Source: Rickettsiella endosymbiont of Rhagonycha lignosa (GTDB lineage: Bacteria > Pseudomonadota > Gammaproteobacteria > Diplorickettsiales > Diplorickettsiaceae). Taken from it: a stretch of DNA of 64,000 bases. Shown one piece after another: positions 51,581-62,494 of the stretch (the stretch's first letter is position 1; every line of letters begins with the position of its first letter). A program made the translations under genes and the position numbers. Under the pieces are notes generated by a model. That model searched no databases. It was not told the DNA's origin and saw nothing but the letters and a program-made list of their open reading frames with translations. The DNA lies in the NCBI RefSeq assembly GCF_964031165.1, contig NZ_OZ035011.1, positions 471,001-535,000 on the forward strand, read 5' to 3'.

Positions 51581-52346
51581 TTTGCAACAGAGTTTGCAAA
51601 CCCATGTCATGGGTGAAGATGAGCAAATTTTAAACCAGTTAGTGTCGCCGGTTAGAGGCACGATACACGAGCGCTTAGCCGTCTATAGTAATGCTTATGA
51701 TTGGCGCTTGGTAGATGCTTTACATCAAGAATACGGGTTGCTAGCTAAACTATTAGGCGATGAAGCTTTTACCGAGCTGGCAGAAGCCTTTATCGATGCG
51801 TATCCATCACAATTTTATTCGATAGCGATGTTTAGTGAACCCTTAGCGCAATTTCTAGGCGAATATACGCCTTACTCTGAACAGGCACATTTAAGTGAAT
51901 TAGCAAAATTGATTAAGGCCTTAATTGTTAGTTTAGAAGCGGCTGATGCTTCTTTCTTAAATTTTGAAGCTTTAACCAATATTGCTGAACAAAATTGGCC
52001 GTCTTTGTGTTTTAAATTTCATCCCTCGGTACAATATTTTTTCTTTAATTATAATAGCTACGCGATCTGGCAAGCCTTAGTCCAAGAAAAATCGGTACCG
52101 AATGTACAAATGACGAAGACTCATTGCGTGGTCTGGCGTAAAGGATTACAGTCCTACGCAGTTGCTTTAACCGAGGTCGAAGCATTAGTATTAAACCTCC
52201 TACAACAAGGTTCTTGCTTTGCGGATGTCTGTGAAGCAGTTTATGATAAAGGCTTTATGATTGAATCCCAAGCAGCAAGCTTTGTAGCTAATTTATTAGC
52301 AACTTGGCTAAATAATCATTTATTTTCGGAGGTTAAACTCTCTTAA
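51564..52346 (+). CDS. DUF2063 (BufC-like) partner protein
   Basis: 260 aa. The N-terminal DUF2063 DNA-binding-like fold shows LVSPVRGTIHERLAVYSNAYDWRLVDAL and YGLLAKLLGDEAFTELAEAFIDAYPS. In bufferin and thiaglutamate-type clusters such partners act as the recognition protein that delivers the precursor to the MNIO enzyme. The C-terminal half has an aromatic stretch (VQYFFFNYNSYAIWQAL). It overlaps the MNIO gene by 17 bp, implying coupled translation, and its TAA directly abuts the ATG of pyrG. Confidence 0.88.
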   Translation: MSALANLQQSLQTHVMGEDEQILNQLVSPVRGTIHERLAVYSNAYDWRLVDALHQEYGLLAKLLGDEAFTELAEAFIDAYPSQFYSIAMFSEPLAQFLGEYTPYSEQAHLSELAKLIKALIVSLEAADASFLNFEALTNIAEQNWPSLCFKFHPSVQYFFFNYNSYAIWQALVQEKSVPNVQMTKTHCVVWRKGLQSYAVALTEVEALVLNLLQQGSCFADVCEAVYDKGFMIESQAASFVANLLATWLNNHLFSEVKLS

Positions 52347-54017
<1,671 letters not shown>

Positions 54018-54154
54018 AAAAATTTAATAATTAGATATTCTTTTTATCTTAAGAGTTAAACTTGGATGAAAAAAATGGGCAAGTTGACGTTCCAAGCTTA
54101 GCTGAGTATATTTATGAGCGTTTAAAAAAATTTACTTTAAAATAAAAGTTTTTG

Positions 54155-54967
54155 ATGTTTAATTTTTCGGTATCGCATTCCAACTATCGTCTTGCATGGA
54201 TCGATCTAGTCGATGCCTTTAAGTCCTGGCGAATTTGGCTCTTACTTGCTTGGCATGAAGTAAAACTACGTTATCGCCGTTCAACATTAGGACCATTTTG
54301 GATCACCATCAGTATGGCCATTACTATCTATACTATGGGCGTTCTTTATGGCCATTTATTCAAAATAGATTTAACCGTCTATTATCCTTTTCTAGCAACA
54401 GGTATTTTGGGTTGGAATTTGATTTCGTTGATCGTTAACGATGCAACGATGACGTTTGTTAATGCAGATCAATTTATAAAACAAATGAAACAACCTTATT
54501 TATTTTTTTTGTTCCAATCAGTCACGCGAAATTTTATTATATTTTTCCATAATATTTTAGTGTTGGTTCCACTGGTATTATTTTTTCATCTTAAAATTAA
54601 TGCGTATACTTTATTTATAGTTATAAGCTTATTGATACTCTGGATTAATGCGGTTTCATATAGCACTATATTAGCTCTTTTGGGTACACGATTTCGGGAT
54701 ATACCGATATTGGTAGCCAGTTTAATTCAAGTCGTTTTTTTCTTGACGCCTATTATGTGGTCACCTACCATTTTACCTGAACGTTACCACTACATTATTG
54801 ATTTGAATCCCTTTGCGCAATTCATGGAGTTATTTAGAAATCCTTTATTAGGCACGTTACCTTCAAGCTATGCGTTAGTCACAACCTTTGGTTTAACTCT
54901 CTTAGGTGTTTTTTCTGCATTTATGATATTTAGTCGTTATCGGGCTAGAATTGCATATTGGTTATAA
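54155..54967 (+). CDS. wzm: ABC-2 type polysaccharide exporter permease (Wzm-like)
   Basis: 270 aa, with six predicted membrane segments and the ABC-2 permease pattern EVKLRYRRSTLGPFWITISM near residue 40. ATG 54155 was chosen; a TTG one codon before it is not needed. It pairs with the ATP-binding gene that follows (14-bp gap). Wzm/Wzt systems export undecaprenyl-linked homopolymeric O-antigen or similar glycans completed in the cytosol. No wzx or wzy gene is seen in the window. Confidence 0.9.
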   Translation: MFNFSVSHSNYRLAWIDLVDAFKSWRIWLLLAWHEVKLRYRRSTLGPFWITISMAITIYTMGVLYGHLFKIDLTVYYPFLATGILGWNLISLIVNDATMTFVNADQFIKQMKQPYLFFLFQSVTRNFIIFFHNILVLVPLVLFFHLKINAYTLFIVISLLILWINAVSYSTILALLGTRFRDIPILVASLIQVVFFLTPIMWSPTILPERYHYIIDLNPFAQFMELFRNPLLGTLPSSYALVTTFGLTLLGVFSAFMIFSRYRARIAYWL

Positions 54968-54980
54968 TGAGCATTTTGCT

Positions 54981-55724
54981 ATGGCATTAATACAGCTTGA
55001 TTCCTTAACTATTGATTTTCCAATCTATCATCTAAATGCACGTTCAATTAGGAAGCGTTTTCTTCGTATAACAGGTGGTGCTCTACGTAAGGAAACAGAG
55101 CATACAGTTGTTGTTAAAGCCTTAGATAGTATTACTCTCACATTAGAACATGGTGATCGGGTTGGCTTGATTGGCCATAATGGCGCAGGAAAAAGTACTT
55201 TACTACGTGTGCTAGCTAAAATATACGAACCTACCCAGGGAAATATAAGCATTGCGGGTAAAGTATCTCCTCTTTTGAACGTTATGTTAGGCATTAATCC
55301 AGAGTCAACTGGCTATGAAAATATTTTAGTACGTGGACTTTTGTTAGGTCTTAGTGAAAGAGAGATTCAAGAAAAAATGACGGAAATTGCTGACTTTACT
55401 GAATTAGGTGAATATTTATCGGTCCCTATTCGTACTTATTCTGCAGGTATGCAATTACGCTTAGCTTTTGCTGTTGCAACCTGTATTAAACCGGAAATTT
55501 TATTAATGGATGAGATGATAGAGGCTGGCGATGCAACTTTCAAGAAAAAAGCAGAAAAGCGTTTAGCAGAATTTATTGAGCAATCGAGTATCATGGTCTT
55601 AGCATCACATTCTAATGAAACTATTCAAAGGCTATGTAATAAAGTTGCGCTTTTAGAAAAAGGGGAACTTAGATATTTTGGGGCAATAGAAGAAGGGTTT
55701 GAAAGATATAATGGGCTGAATTAA
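54981..55724 (+). CDS. wzt: ABC polysaccharide exporter ATPase (Wzt-like)
   Basis: 247 aa from ATG 54981 (MALIQLDSLTIDFPIYH). A longer frame from TTG 54951 runs into wzm and was rejected. Walker A is LIGHNGAGKSTLLRVLA, the signature YSAGMQLRLAFAVA, and Walker B EILLMDEMIEAGDATFKKK, typical of polysaccharide-export ATPases. It lacks the extra C-terminal carbohydrate-binding domain of large Wzt proteins, so it is of the short type (like KpsT or TagH). Confidence 0.9.
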   Translation: MALIQLDSLTIDFPIYHLNARSIRKRFLRITGGALRKETEHTVVVKALDSITLTLEHGDRVGLIGHNGAGKSTLLRVLAKIYEPTQGNISIAGKVSPLLNVMLGINPESTGYENILVRGLLLGLSEREIQEKMTEIADFTELGEYLSVPIRTYSAGMQLRLAFAVATCIKPEILLMDEMIEAGDATFKKKAEKRLAEFIEQSSIMVLASHSNETIQRLCNKVALLEKGELRYFGAIEEGFERYNGLN

Positions 55725-55850
55725 AAATTGAGAAATTATTTTACGGTTTAATTTTCTATAAACCAATAACAACTCCGGATCGCATAGAGCACTATAAATT
55801 TATTTATTTTTAAAATTTGTGTACACTGTTCATACTTAATGAGAATGTTT

Positions 55851-55952
55851 ATGAACAATATCTCTGATTGCATTATTGATACTAGCAAGCTGTGCTCTAC
55901 TATTCAAGAGGATGAACCCGATTCTTTTTTTGAAAATCCTATCACGAGATGA
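55851..55952 (+). CDS. Possible 33-residue leader peptide
   Basis: A short frame beginning MNNISDCIIDTSKL and ending NPITR, from ATG 55851. Only GAGAATG-like sequence precedes it, so translation is uncertain. Its TGA stop lies inside the first arm of a GAGATG-AAAA-CATCTC hairpin. It sits in the 306-bp gap between wzt and the first GT-C gene, which otherwise holds no gene. Confidence 0.25.
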   Translation: MNNISDCIIDTSKLCSTIQEDEPDSFFENPITR

Positions 55953-55983
55953 AAACATCTCAAGCTATAAGGTGAGATGCCTT
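55946..55983 (+). promoter_or_regulatory. Alternative hairpins before the GT-C gene
   Basis: CATCTC (55956-55961) can pair with GAGATG at 55946-55951 or with a second GAGATG at 55974-55979. The second copy also lies in its own small AAGG...CCTT stem. Mutually exclusive pairing is the layout of an attenuator or switch, but there is no T run. Confidence 0.35.
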
Positions 55984-56030
55984 TAATATATAATGGGTTG
56001 TGGTAGCTTGTAAAAGGAATTTGCATATAA

Positions 56031-57572
56031 ATGGAATATAACACTCTTAGTATCGAGAATCTAAAGCAAAAAAAAACTAAAATAAGTATATTTCCAATTA
56101 ATTATTTAAATTTAAGTGATTACTTAATTGGAAGTTTCTTTTTTTTATTTTGTTATTTTTTTTTGGTTCATTCAGATCTATATCTAATTGGCTGGTGCTC
56201 ATTAAATTTTTTATTTGGACATCCATTGGATTTTTATGAAAATTGTAAACACTTTCTAACGGGAGGGTATGCAATCGCTGCAAGCTATCCGCCTTCTACT
56301 TATGCTAGTTTTGCATTATGGCTTTATCCTTTTAAAGTAATTGGGTTGATAAAATCCCCCGCTTTTTTATCTCCCTTTCTTGTGTATTGGCTAAAAGCGT
56401 TAACCTCAATAATTTATATAATTTCTGGATTTATTTTTTATAAAATTACAGAAATTTACAGCAAGAATAACGAATGGAGAAAATTTACTACTTGGCTTTG
56501 GCTTACGTCTCCTTTGGCAATATTTTCGCAAATTATTTTTTCTCAATGTGATATTTTTTATTTATTTTTTACATTAGGGGGTTTTCTTTGTTTTTTAAAA
56601 AATAGAATATACTTGGCTTCTTTTGTATTTAGTATAGGTGTAACCTTTAAATATTTTCCAATTTTTGTTTTTTTGCCATTATTATTTTTTTTTGAAAAAA
56701 ATATAATAAAAATAATTATTTCAATGATTATTTTTATTATTCCGACATTTTTAATAAAAATTTTATTTAAAAATTCACCCGCATATGTAGAAGGAGTTTT
56801 AAATTTTTTCGCATTACCACGAATTTTTTCGGCTTCGCTTAATCATGGTGATGTAAAAATATATTGTTTGTTTTTAATGTTTGCTGTATTACTAGGTATA
56901 TGTTATGCATTAAATAATAAAAATGAAAGTTCTTTACAGATAGCTGCATATATATTTCTTGTCGCATCTATACTTCCATTTCTGGTTATGCTATGTCATC
57001 CTGGTTGGGTTATATTTCTTACTCCAGCAATAGTTTTAACTACCATGCTGCAAAGAAAAGATAAAATTAAAAGTTTACTTCATTTAGATTTATTTGGAAT
57101 TGTCGTATTTATAATATATATATTCATATTTTTTCAAGATAGCGTAGATTCAGCAATGTTTCAAACAAATATTTTTCACATACCATTTAATAACCACTAT
57201 AAAATTGCCAGTTTAATAACCAGTTGGCAAAATACGATTAAAAATACAAGTATTTATTTTTCCGGATTTGCTGCATATCTAATGTTACAAATTATCCTTA
57301 AATATCCTAACTCTAAAGTCAAGTTTTTAGATATAGGGATGTATTTTTATCGAGTAATTCGTATAAGATATTATTTTTCAATATTAATCTTTATTGTTCC
57401 AACTATCTTTGCAGTATATAAAAGTCATTTGCCAAAGTATGCAAATGCACTTACTAATAATAATGCATATTGTGTCGCATCATTAAGAAACCAGAAAGTA
57501 GGTGAAAAATTTATTGCCAGATGTCCAATCTTTAATATAGTTGTGCAGTTTTTGTCGATTGATAAAATTTAA
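56031..57572 (+). CDS. GT-C type membrane glycosyltransferase (first of tandem pair)
   Basis: 513 aa with about ten hydrophobic segments. HSDLYLIGWCSLNFLFG near residue 48 includes the acidic residue of the first loop expected of GT-C enzymes, and FSQCDIFYLFFTLGGFL and VTFKYFPIFVFLPLLFF match the mannosyltransferase-like GT-C group. It would use a polyprenol-phosphate sugar and act on the outer face of the inner membrane. The short C-terminal polar domain ends with ARCPIFNIV. It is closely similar along its length to the next gene, so they arose by duplication. Donor and acceptor are unknown. Confidence 0.8.
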   Translation: MEYNTLSIENLKQKKTKISIFPINYLNLSDYLIGSFFFLFCYFFLVHSDLYLIGWCSLNFLFGHPLDFYENCKHFLTGGYAIAASYPPSTYASFALWLYPFKVIGLIKSPAFLSPFLVYWLKALTSIIYIISGFIFYKITEIYSKNNEWRKFTTWLWLTSPLAIFSQIIFSQCDIFYLFFTLGGFLCFLKNRIYLASFVFSIGVTFKYFPIFVFLPLLFFFEKNIIKIIISMIIFIIPTFLIKILFKNSPAYVEGVLNFFALPRIFSASLNHGDVKIYCLFLMFAVLLGICYALNNKNESSLQIAAYIFLVASILPFLVMLCHPGWVIFLTPAIVLTTMLQRKDKIKSLLHLDLFGIVVFIIYIFIFFQDSVDSAMFQTNIFHIPFNNHYKIASLITSWQNTIKNTSIYFSGFAAYLMLQIILKYPNSKVKFLDIGMYFYRVIRIRYYFSILIFIVPTIFAVYKSHLPKYANALTNNNAYCVASLRNQKVGEKFIARCPIFNIVVQFLSIDKI

Positions 57573-57692
57573 TTTATTTAAGAATTAAATAAAGAAATAT
57601 ACGGGATAACATCATTGATACAAATTTACTTTTTTAATTTCATAAGTATAATTGATAGATTGTAAACCTGATAAACAAAAGGATTGATTAGA

Positions 57693-59246
57693 ATGGAAGC
57701 TTTTACACTTGACCTAGAAAGTAATTTCAGTCAAAAAAAAATAAAAAAAAAATTATTTCCCGATTTTAAATTAAGTAAAAGTGATTATTTCTTAGGAGGT
57801 TTTCTTTTCCTATTCTGTAATATTTCTTTAGTTCATGCGGATATTTATTTAATCGGGTGGAGTTCATTAAACTTTTTATTTGGAAATCCTCTTGAATTTT
57901 ACGAAAATTGTAGGCATTTTTTAACAGCAGGGAGTTCTCCTGCTGCCGGTTACCCACCTACTACGTTTGCTATTTTTGCAGCATGGCTTTATCCCTTTAA
58001 AGCGCTAGGCTTAATAAAGTCACCATTATATTTACCAACTTACTTAGTTTATTGGTTAAAATCATTAACCTTTATATTTTATATAGCGACTGGAAATATT
58101 TTTTATAAAATTACGCAAATATATTGCCCAGATAAATTATGGGGAAAATATGCCACCTGGGTTTGGTTAACTGCGCCCATGGCATTATTTTCCCAGGCAA
58201 TTGTTTCTCAAACTGATATCTTTTACTTATTTTTTACTTTAATGGGTTTTTTGTTTTTTTTAAGAAAAAAAATATATTTAGCATCAGTTATATTTAGCAT
58301 TGCTATCACGTTTAAATATTTTCCTTTATTTGTATTTTTACCATTATTATTTTTTTATGAAAAGAAAATATTAAAATTAATATTATGTTTGTCCATTTTT
58401 TGTATACCACTTTTACTTGTTAAGCTATTATATGGGCAGTCTCCGGCCTTTGTTGAAGGAGTTCTTAATTTTTTTGCATTACCTCGAGTTTTTTCGTCTT
58501 CTATGGACGTTGGAGGAATAAAAGTATATGGCCTATTTTTATCTTTTGCGATTCTATTAGGAGTTTCATATTCATTAAATAGCGAAAATAAAAATTCATT
58601 GCGAATAGCCGCATATATTTTTTTAGTATCTAGTATTCTTCCTTTTTTATTTATGTTATGTCACCCAGGATGGGTTATATTTTTTACACCTGCGATAGTA
58701 TTAACCACTATGTTGGAGAGTAAAGAAAAAATCAAACAGTTTTTTTTGCTTGATTTAATTGGTCTGCTAACATTTTTAGTGTTTATCTGGGTACTATTTC
58801 AAGATAATGTCGATTCTGCAATGTTTCAATCAAGTATTTTTCATATTTCGTTTAATAATCACTACAAATTGGCCAATTTTTTTACTTTGGATGGAAATAT
58901 CTTAACTAGTGCAGGGATTTTCTTTTCTGGTTTTATTGCTTATTTATGCTTACAAATTATTTTAAAATACCCATATTCATCTATAACTAATCAAATAGAT
59001 AATAAAGTTTGCTTCTATAAAAATATTAGAATTAGATATTATTTTAGCTTGTTAATATTTATTATTCCGGTTTTGTTAGTAGTATACATTAGCCATACTT
59101 CTAAATATATTCATAGTGAAACTAACTCGAATGGATTTTGTATTGCCTCCTTAAAAGATTACACAGTTGGAGATAAAATAATTGCAAGATGCCCTATATT
59201 TAGTTTGATTTCTGAATTTATTTCTAATAAAAACAAATTAAGTTAG
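57693..59246 (+). CDS. GT-C type membrane glycosyltransferase (second of tandem pair)
   Basis: 517 aa. ATG 57693 was chosen because AAAGGA lies upstream; a TTG at 57684 is weaker. It aligns over its whole length with the preceding gene: HADIYLIGWSSLNFLFG, YENCRHFLTAG, FSQAIVSQTDIFYLFF and VEGVLNFFALPR have close counterparts there. The C-terminal polar segment ARCPIFSLI is also shared. As a duplicated pair they may add two different sugars or successive residues of the same glycan. Confidence 0.8.
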   Translation: MEAFTLDLESNFSQKKIKKKLFPDFKLSKSDYFLGGFLFLFCNISLVHADIYLIGWSSLNFLFGNPLEFYENCRHFLTAGSSPAAGYPPTTFAIFAAWLYPFKALGLIKSPLYLPTYLVYWLKSLTFIFYIATGNIFYKITQIYCPDKLWGKYATWVWLTAPMALFSQAIVSQTDIFYLFFTLMGFLFFLRKKIYLASVIFSIAITFKYFPLFVFLPLLFFYEKKILKLILCLSIFCIPLLLVKLLYGQSPAFVEGVLNFFALPRVFSSSMDVGGIKVYGLFLSFAILLGVSYSLNSENKNSLRIAAYIFLVSSILPFLFMLCHPGWVIFFTPAIVLTTMLESKEKIKQFFLLDLIGLLTFLVFIWVLFQDNVDSAMFQSSIFHISFNNHYKLANFFTLDGNILTSAGIFFSGFIAYLCLQIILKYPYSSITNQIDNKVCFYKNIRIRYYFSLLIFIIPVLLVVYISHTSKYIHSETNSNGFCIASLKDYTVGDKIIARCPIFSLISEFISNKNKLS

Positions 59247-59270
59247 GGAATACTTATTATTTTTGATAAA

Positions 59271-60089
59271 ATGTCAGATAAAATTTACAATACAAAACTT
59301 TCAATTGGGATAGTAGTTTTTCAGGAAAAATTTTCTGATATAAAAGATTTTTTATTGAGTCTGGTAAATTCTATTCCAAAAAAAATAAAATATAAAATAT
59401 TTATTGTAGATAATGGTTCTCGTGATTTAAATATAAATTCCGATATCGAAAATGAATTGAGTATATTTTTTCCGAAATTGCCAATTTTTTATATTTTATC
59501 TCCAAAAAATGGCGGTTATGGTTATGGCCATAATCAAGTTATATTAAAAAGTGATGCAGAGTATCATCTTATTCTAAATAATGATGTGTATTTAATGTCA
59601 GATACTTTAAAAAATGCATTAAATTTTATGCAAGAACATAAGTCTGTCGGCATGCTTGTTCCAGATGTGTATGATATGGAGGAAAAAAGGGTGTATCTCT
59701 GTCGTCATAACCCTAGCCTTTGGATTGGTTTTTTACGTCGCTTTGCGCCTCATGGTTTAAAAAAAATTTTTCAAAATAAATTAAATAAATTTGAAATGCA
59801 AGATAAAAATTATAACGAAGTTATGTTTAAGTTAAGCAATCCTACTGGTTGTTTTATGTTTTGCCGACTAGAGTTACTCAAAAATTTGGGAGGATTTGAT
59901 GAAAAATTTTTTATGTATTATGATGATTCAGATTTGGGTCGGCGTATGGCAAAAATTTCTCAAATAGCCTATTCACCCACGGTAAAAATTAAACATATAT
60001 GGCGACGCGCTTCCTATCAAAATAAACGTATGGCATGGATTGCAAGTAAGTCTGCCTTATACTATTCCTGGAAATGGCTACTAAAATAA
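59271..60089 (+). CDS. Glycosyltransferase family 2 (rhamnosyltransferase-like)
   Basis: 272 aa. GT-A fold with IFIVDNGSRD, the GGYGYGHNQVI loop, LILNNDVYL (DxD-like NND) and FDEKFFMYYDDSDLGRRM, the pattern of WbbL-type dTDP-rhamnose transferases. It is next to rmlC and rmlA, which supply dTDP-rhamnose, supporting this role. The gene overlaps the rmlC end by 9 bp (convergent). Confidence 0.85.
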   Translation: MSDKIYNTKLSIGIVVFQEKFSDIKDFLLSLVNSIPKKIKYKIFIVDNGSRDLNINSDIENELSIFFPKLPIFYILSPKNGGYGYGHNQVILKSDAEYHLILNNDVYLMSDTLKNALNFMQEHKSVGMLVPDVYDMEEKRVYLCRHNPSLWIGFLRRFAPHGLKKIFQNKLNKFEMQDKNYNEVMFKLSNPTGCFMFCRLELLKNLGGFDEKFFMYYDDSDLGRRMAKISQIAYSPTVKIKHIWRRASYQNKRMAWIASKSALYYSWKWLLK

Positions 60090-60629
60090 GAGGTCAGACG
60101 GTATATTTTTTAAGCAAGCGTAATTTTTATCTTTGGACGATATTATCGGTGCTTGTAAAGGCCAATCAATACTCAAGTTTGGGTCAGACCAGAGTATGCC
60201 TTGTTCAGCCTTAGGATTATAGTAATCGCTGCATTTATAGTGAAAATCAGCTACTTCGCTGAGTACACAAAATCCATGCGCAAAGCCTTTGGGTATAAAT
60301 AGTTGATAATGGTTTTCATCGTTTAAAATTATGCCAAACCATTGTCTATAAGTCGCAGAGTCAGTTCGGATATCAACGGCTACATCAAATATGCTTCCTC
60401 GGATGACAGTGACTAATTTATCTTGTGGCTGCTCGATCTGATAATGTAAACCGCGTAATACACCTTTACTAGAGCGAGATAAATTATCTTGAACAAAATA
60501 AATGTCTTTTTTAAGCAAGCGTTGATAGCGTTCTGCCTGGAATGCTTCTAAAAAAAACCCTCGTTCATCCTTGTGCGATTTTGGATCGATTAAAATTAAA
60601 TCTTGGATGGGCGTTGAAATAATTTTCAT
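60081..60629 (-). CDS. rmlC: dTDP-4-dehydrorhamnose 3,5-epimerase
   Basis: Third enzyme of dTDP-L-rhamnose synthesis. 182 aa. Cupin fold with [30 protein letters not shown] and [24 protein letters not shown], which carry the catalytic His and Tyr. It overlaps the upstream rmlA stop by 4 bp, so the two are translationally coupled on the minus strand. Confidence 0.96.
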   Translation of the reverse strand: MKIISTPIQDLILIDPKSHKDERGFFLEAFQAERYQRLLKKDIYFVQDNLSRSSKGVLRGLHYQIEQPQDKLVTVIRGSIFDVAVDIRTDSATYRQWFGIILNDENHYQLFIPKGFAHGFCVLSEVADFHYKCSDYYNPKAEQGILWSDPNLSIDWPLQAPIISSKDKNYACLKNIPSDLLF

Positions 60630-61498
60630 AATTCTTTTTTAAGAATATCAAATAAATAATTACTATAACTATTATTTAGTAATTTACGTGCTGAGTTTTC
60701 GAGTGCTTCGCTGTTTATAAAACCTTTTCTCCAAGCAATTTCTTCGAGGCAAGCTATTTTTAAGCCTTGACGTTTTTCAACAACTTGTACGAAATGAGAA
60801 GCTTCTAATAAGGCATCGTGTGTTCCAGTGTCTAACCAAGTGCTTCCTCGGCCGATTAATTGATGAGAAAGCTGACCTTGAATTAAATATTGCCGATTGA
60901 TGTCTGTAATTTCTAACTCGCCACGCGCGGAAGGTTTAATATTTTTAGCGATATCAATGACTTGATTATCGTAAAAATAAAGACCGGTCACAGCCCAATT
61001 GGATTTAGGGAATTTTGGTTTTTCTTCAATATCAATTAAGCTATGGTCTTTGTCAAACACAGCTACTCCATAACGTTCGGGATCATTGACAAAATAGCAG
61101 AAAATCTTAGCGCCATTTTGCTGCCCAGCAGTAGATTTTAATAGCTCTGAAAATTTTTCTCCATAGAATAGGTTATCACCAAGAATAAATGCAACAGAAT
61201 CACTGCCAATAAAATGTTCTCCTATAAGAAAAGCCTGGGCTAAGCCATCAGGTTTTTTTTGGGTTAAATAACTTAGACTTATCCCCCATTCTTTACCTGA
61301 TCCTAGCAAAGTCTGATATTGAGATAAAGTTTCAACAGTGGTGATGATTAATATTTCTTGAATGCCTGCCAACATTAAAACGCTGAGGGGATAGTAGATC
61401 ATGGGTTTGTCATAAATCGGCAATAATTGTTTACTAACCCCTTTGGTTATAGGATGTAGGCGTGTACCTAAGCCGCCTGATAATATGATGCCTTTCAC
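60626..61498 (-). CDS. rmlA: Glucose-1-phosphate thymidylyltransferase
   Basis: First enzyme of dTDP-L-rhamnose synthesis, making dTDP-glucose. 290 aa. The N-terminal nucleotide-binding motif [32 protein letters not shown]-like [18 protein letters not shown], and the acceptor site GDNLFYGE are typical. It heads the rmlA-rmlC pair on the minus strand, divergent from the glycosyltransferase at 61604. Confidence 0.96.
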   Translation of the reverse strand: MKGIILSGGLGTRLHPITKGVSKQLLPIYDKPMIYYPLSVLMLAGIQEILIITTVETLSQYQTLLGSGKEWGISLSYLTQKKPDGLAQAFLIGEHFIGSDSVAFILGDNLFYGEKFSELLKSTAGQQNGAKIFCYFVNDPERYGVAVFDKDHSLIDIEEKPKFPKSNWAVTGLYFYDNQVIDIAKNIKPSARGELEITDINRQYLIQGQLSHQLIGRGSTWLDTGTHDALLEASHFVQVVEKRQGLKIACLEEIAWRKGFINSEALENSARKLLNNSYSNYLFDILKKEL

Positions 61499-61603
61499 AG
61501 ATAACTTTCCTTGTTAATTTCCGCTTAAATCAGAATATAGTATATGACTTTAGATTTTCTATAGTGTAAGGTATATTGTGCTTTATTAAAATAGCTTTTG
61601 AAC

Positions 61604-62494
61604 ATGATGATTAAACCAGCTGTATTAATTAATATCGTTCTTTTTCACCCTGATATAAATAAGCTATTAGATCTAATAGATGTTTGTTCTCAATATGTGA
61701 ACGCTAAAATCTTCTTATTTGATAATAGTGAAAAACAACAATCTTTAGATCTAATTCTTACTCACAACCTCGTTCTATTTCAAAGTCAAAAAAATGTTGG
61801 AGTGGGAGGAGCGCATTATGCCGCTTGCAAAATGGCAGAAGCTGAAAATTTTGATTTTGTGTTATTTCTTGATCAGGATAGTCAGTTACCACCAGATTTC
61901 ATAAAAGCTATGCTTTCAGGGTTTTATCGATTACAAAAATCGCATCCACGTTTGTGTGCTATTGGACCATCTTGGAAGGATCCACGATTATTTGATTGGC
62001 AACAAGCAAAAAAACTGAAAAATAAACATAGAACACGATTAAAAGCAAAACTTAGAGATAAATTAAGATTAAAAAATATTTTAATTAGTTCGGGTATGTT
62101 AATTTGTGTTGATGCTTTAAATAATATTGGTTATCCAAAAAAAGAATATTTTATTGATTTAGTCGACACGGAATGGTGTTTACGTGCGCTATCTAAAAAT
62201 TATCAAGTGTTGACGTTAGCGGATGTGCATATGCAACATACGATCGGTGAGGTTAAAATAACGAGAAATTCTTTTTTACAATATCAAAAACCAATTCGCT
62301 ATTATTATTCCATTCGTAATAGTTTTTATCTCTTTTCTGAAAAAAAAATATCTTTAGTTTTACGCATATTTCTTTTAGTTCGAAATATACTGGAAATTAG
62401 AAAAATTCCTTTTTTACCTAAACCTCTAACTAGTTTTATAGCGGCCGTATCTGGTTTAAAAGATGGATTATTAAAAAAAAATCTTAATTTATGA
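61604..62494 (+). CDS. Glycosyltransferase family 2 (rhamnosyltransferase, RfbF-like)
   Basis: 296 aa from ATG 61604 (a second ATG at 61607 is equally possible; TTG 61598 was rejected). VLINIVLFHPDINKLLDL, LFDNSEKQ, FLDQDSQLP (DxD) and KKEYFIDLVDTEWCLRA form the dTDP-rhamnosyltransferase pattern. The stop overlaps rmlD by 4 bp (ATGA), so it is coupled to rhamnose synthesis. Confidence 0.87.
   Translation: MMIKPAVLINIVLFHPDINKLLDLIDVCSQYVNAKIFLFDNSEKQQSLDLILTHNLVLFQSQKNVGVGGAHYAACKMAEAENFDFVLFLDQDSQLPPDFIKAMLSGFYRLQKSHPRLCAIGPSWKDPRLFDWQQAKKLKNKHRTRLKAKLRDKLRLKNILISSGMLICVDALNNIGYPKKEYFIDLVDTEWCLRALSKNYQVLTLADVHMQHTIGEVKITRNSFLQYQKPIRYYYSIRNSFYLFSEKKISLVLRIFLLVRNILEIRKIPFLPKPLTSFIAAVSGLKDGLLKKNLNL

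Noticed and set aside
54062-54145. 27-codon frame from TTG, resembling the C-terminal end of a protein (PSLAEYIYERLKKF)
   Set aside because: Too short, with a rare start and no ribosome site; it could be a gene fragment, but no parent is recognised.
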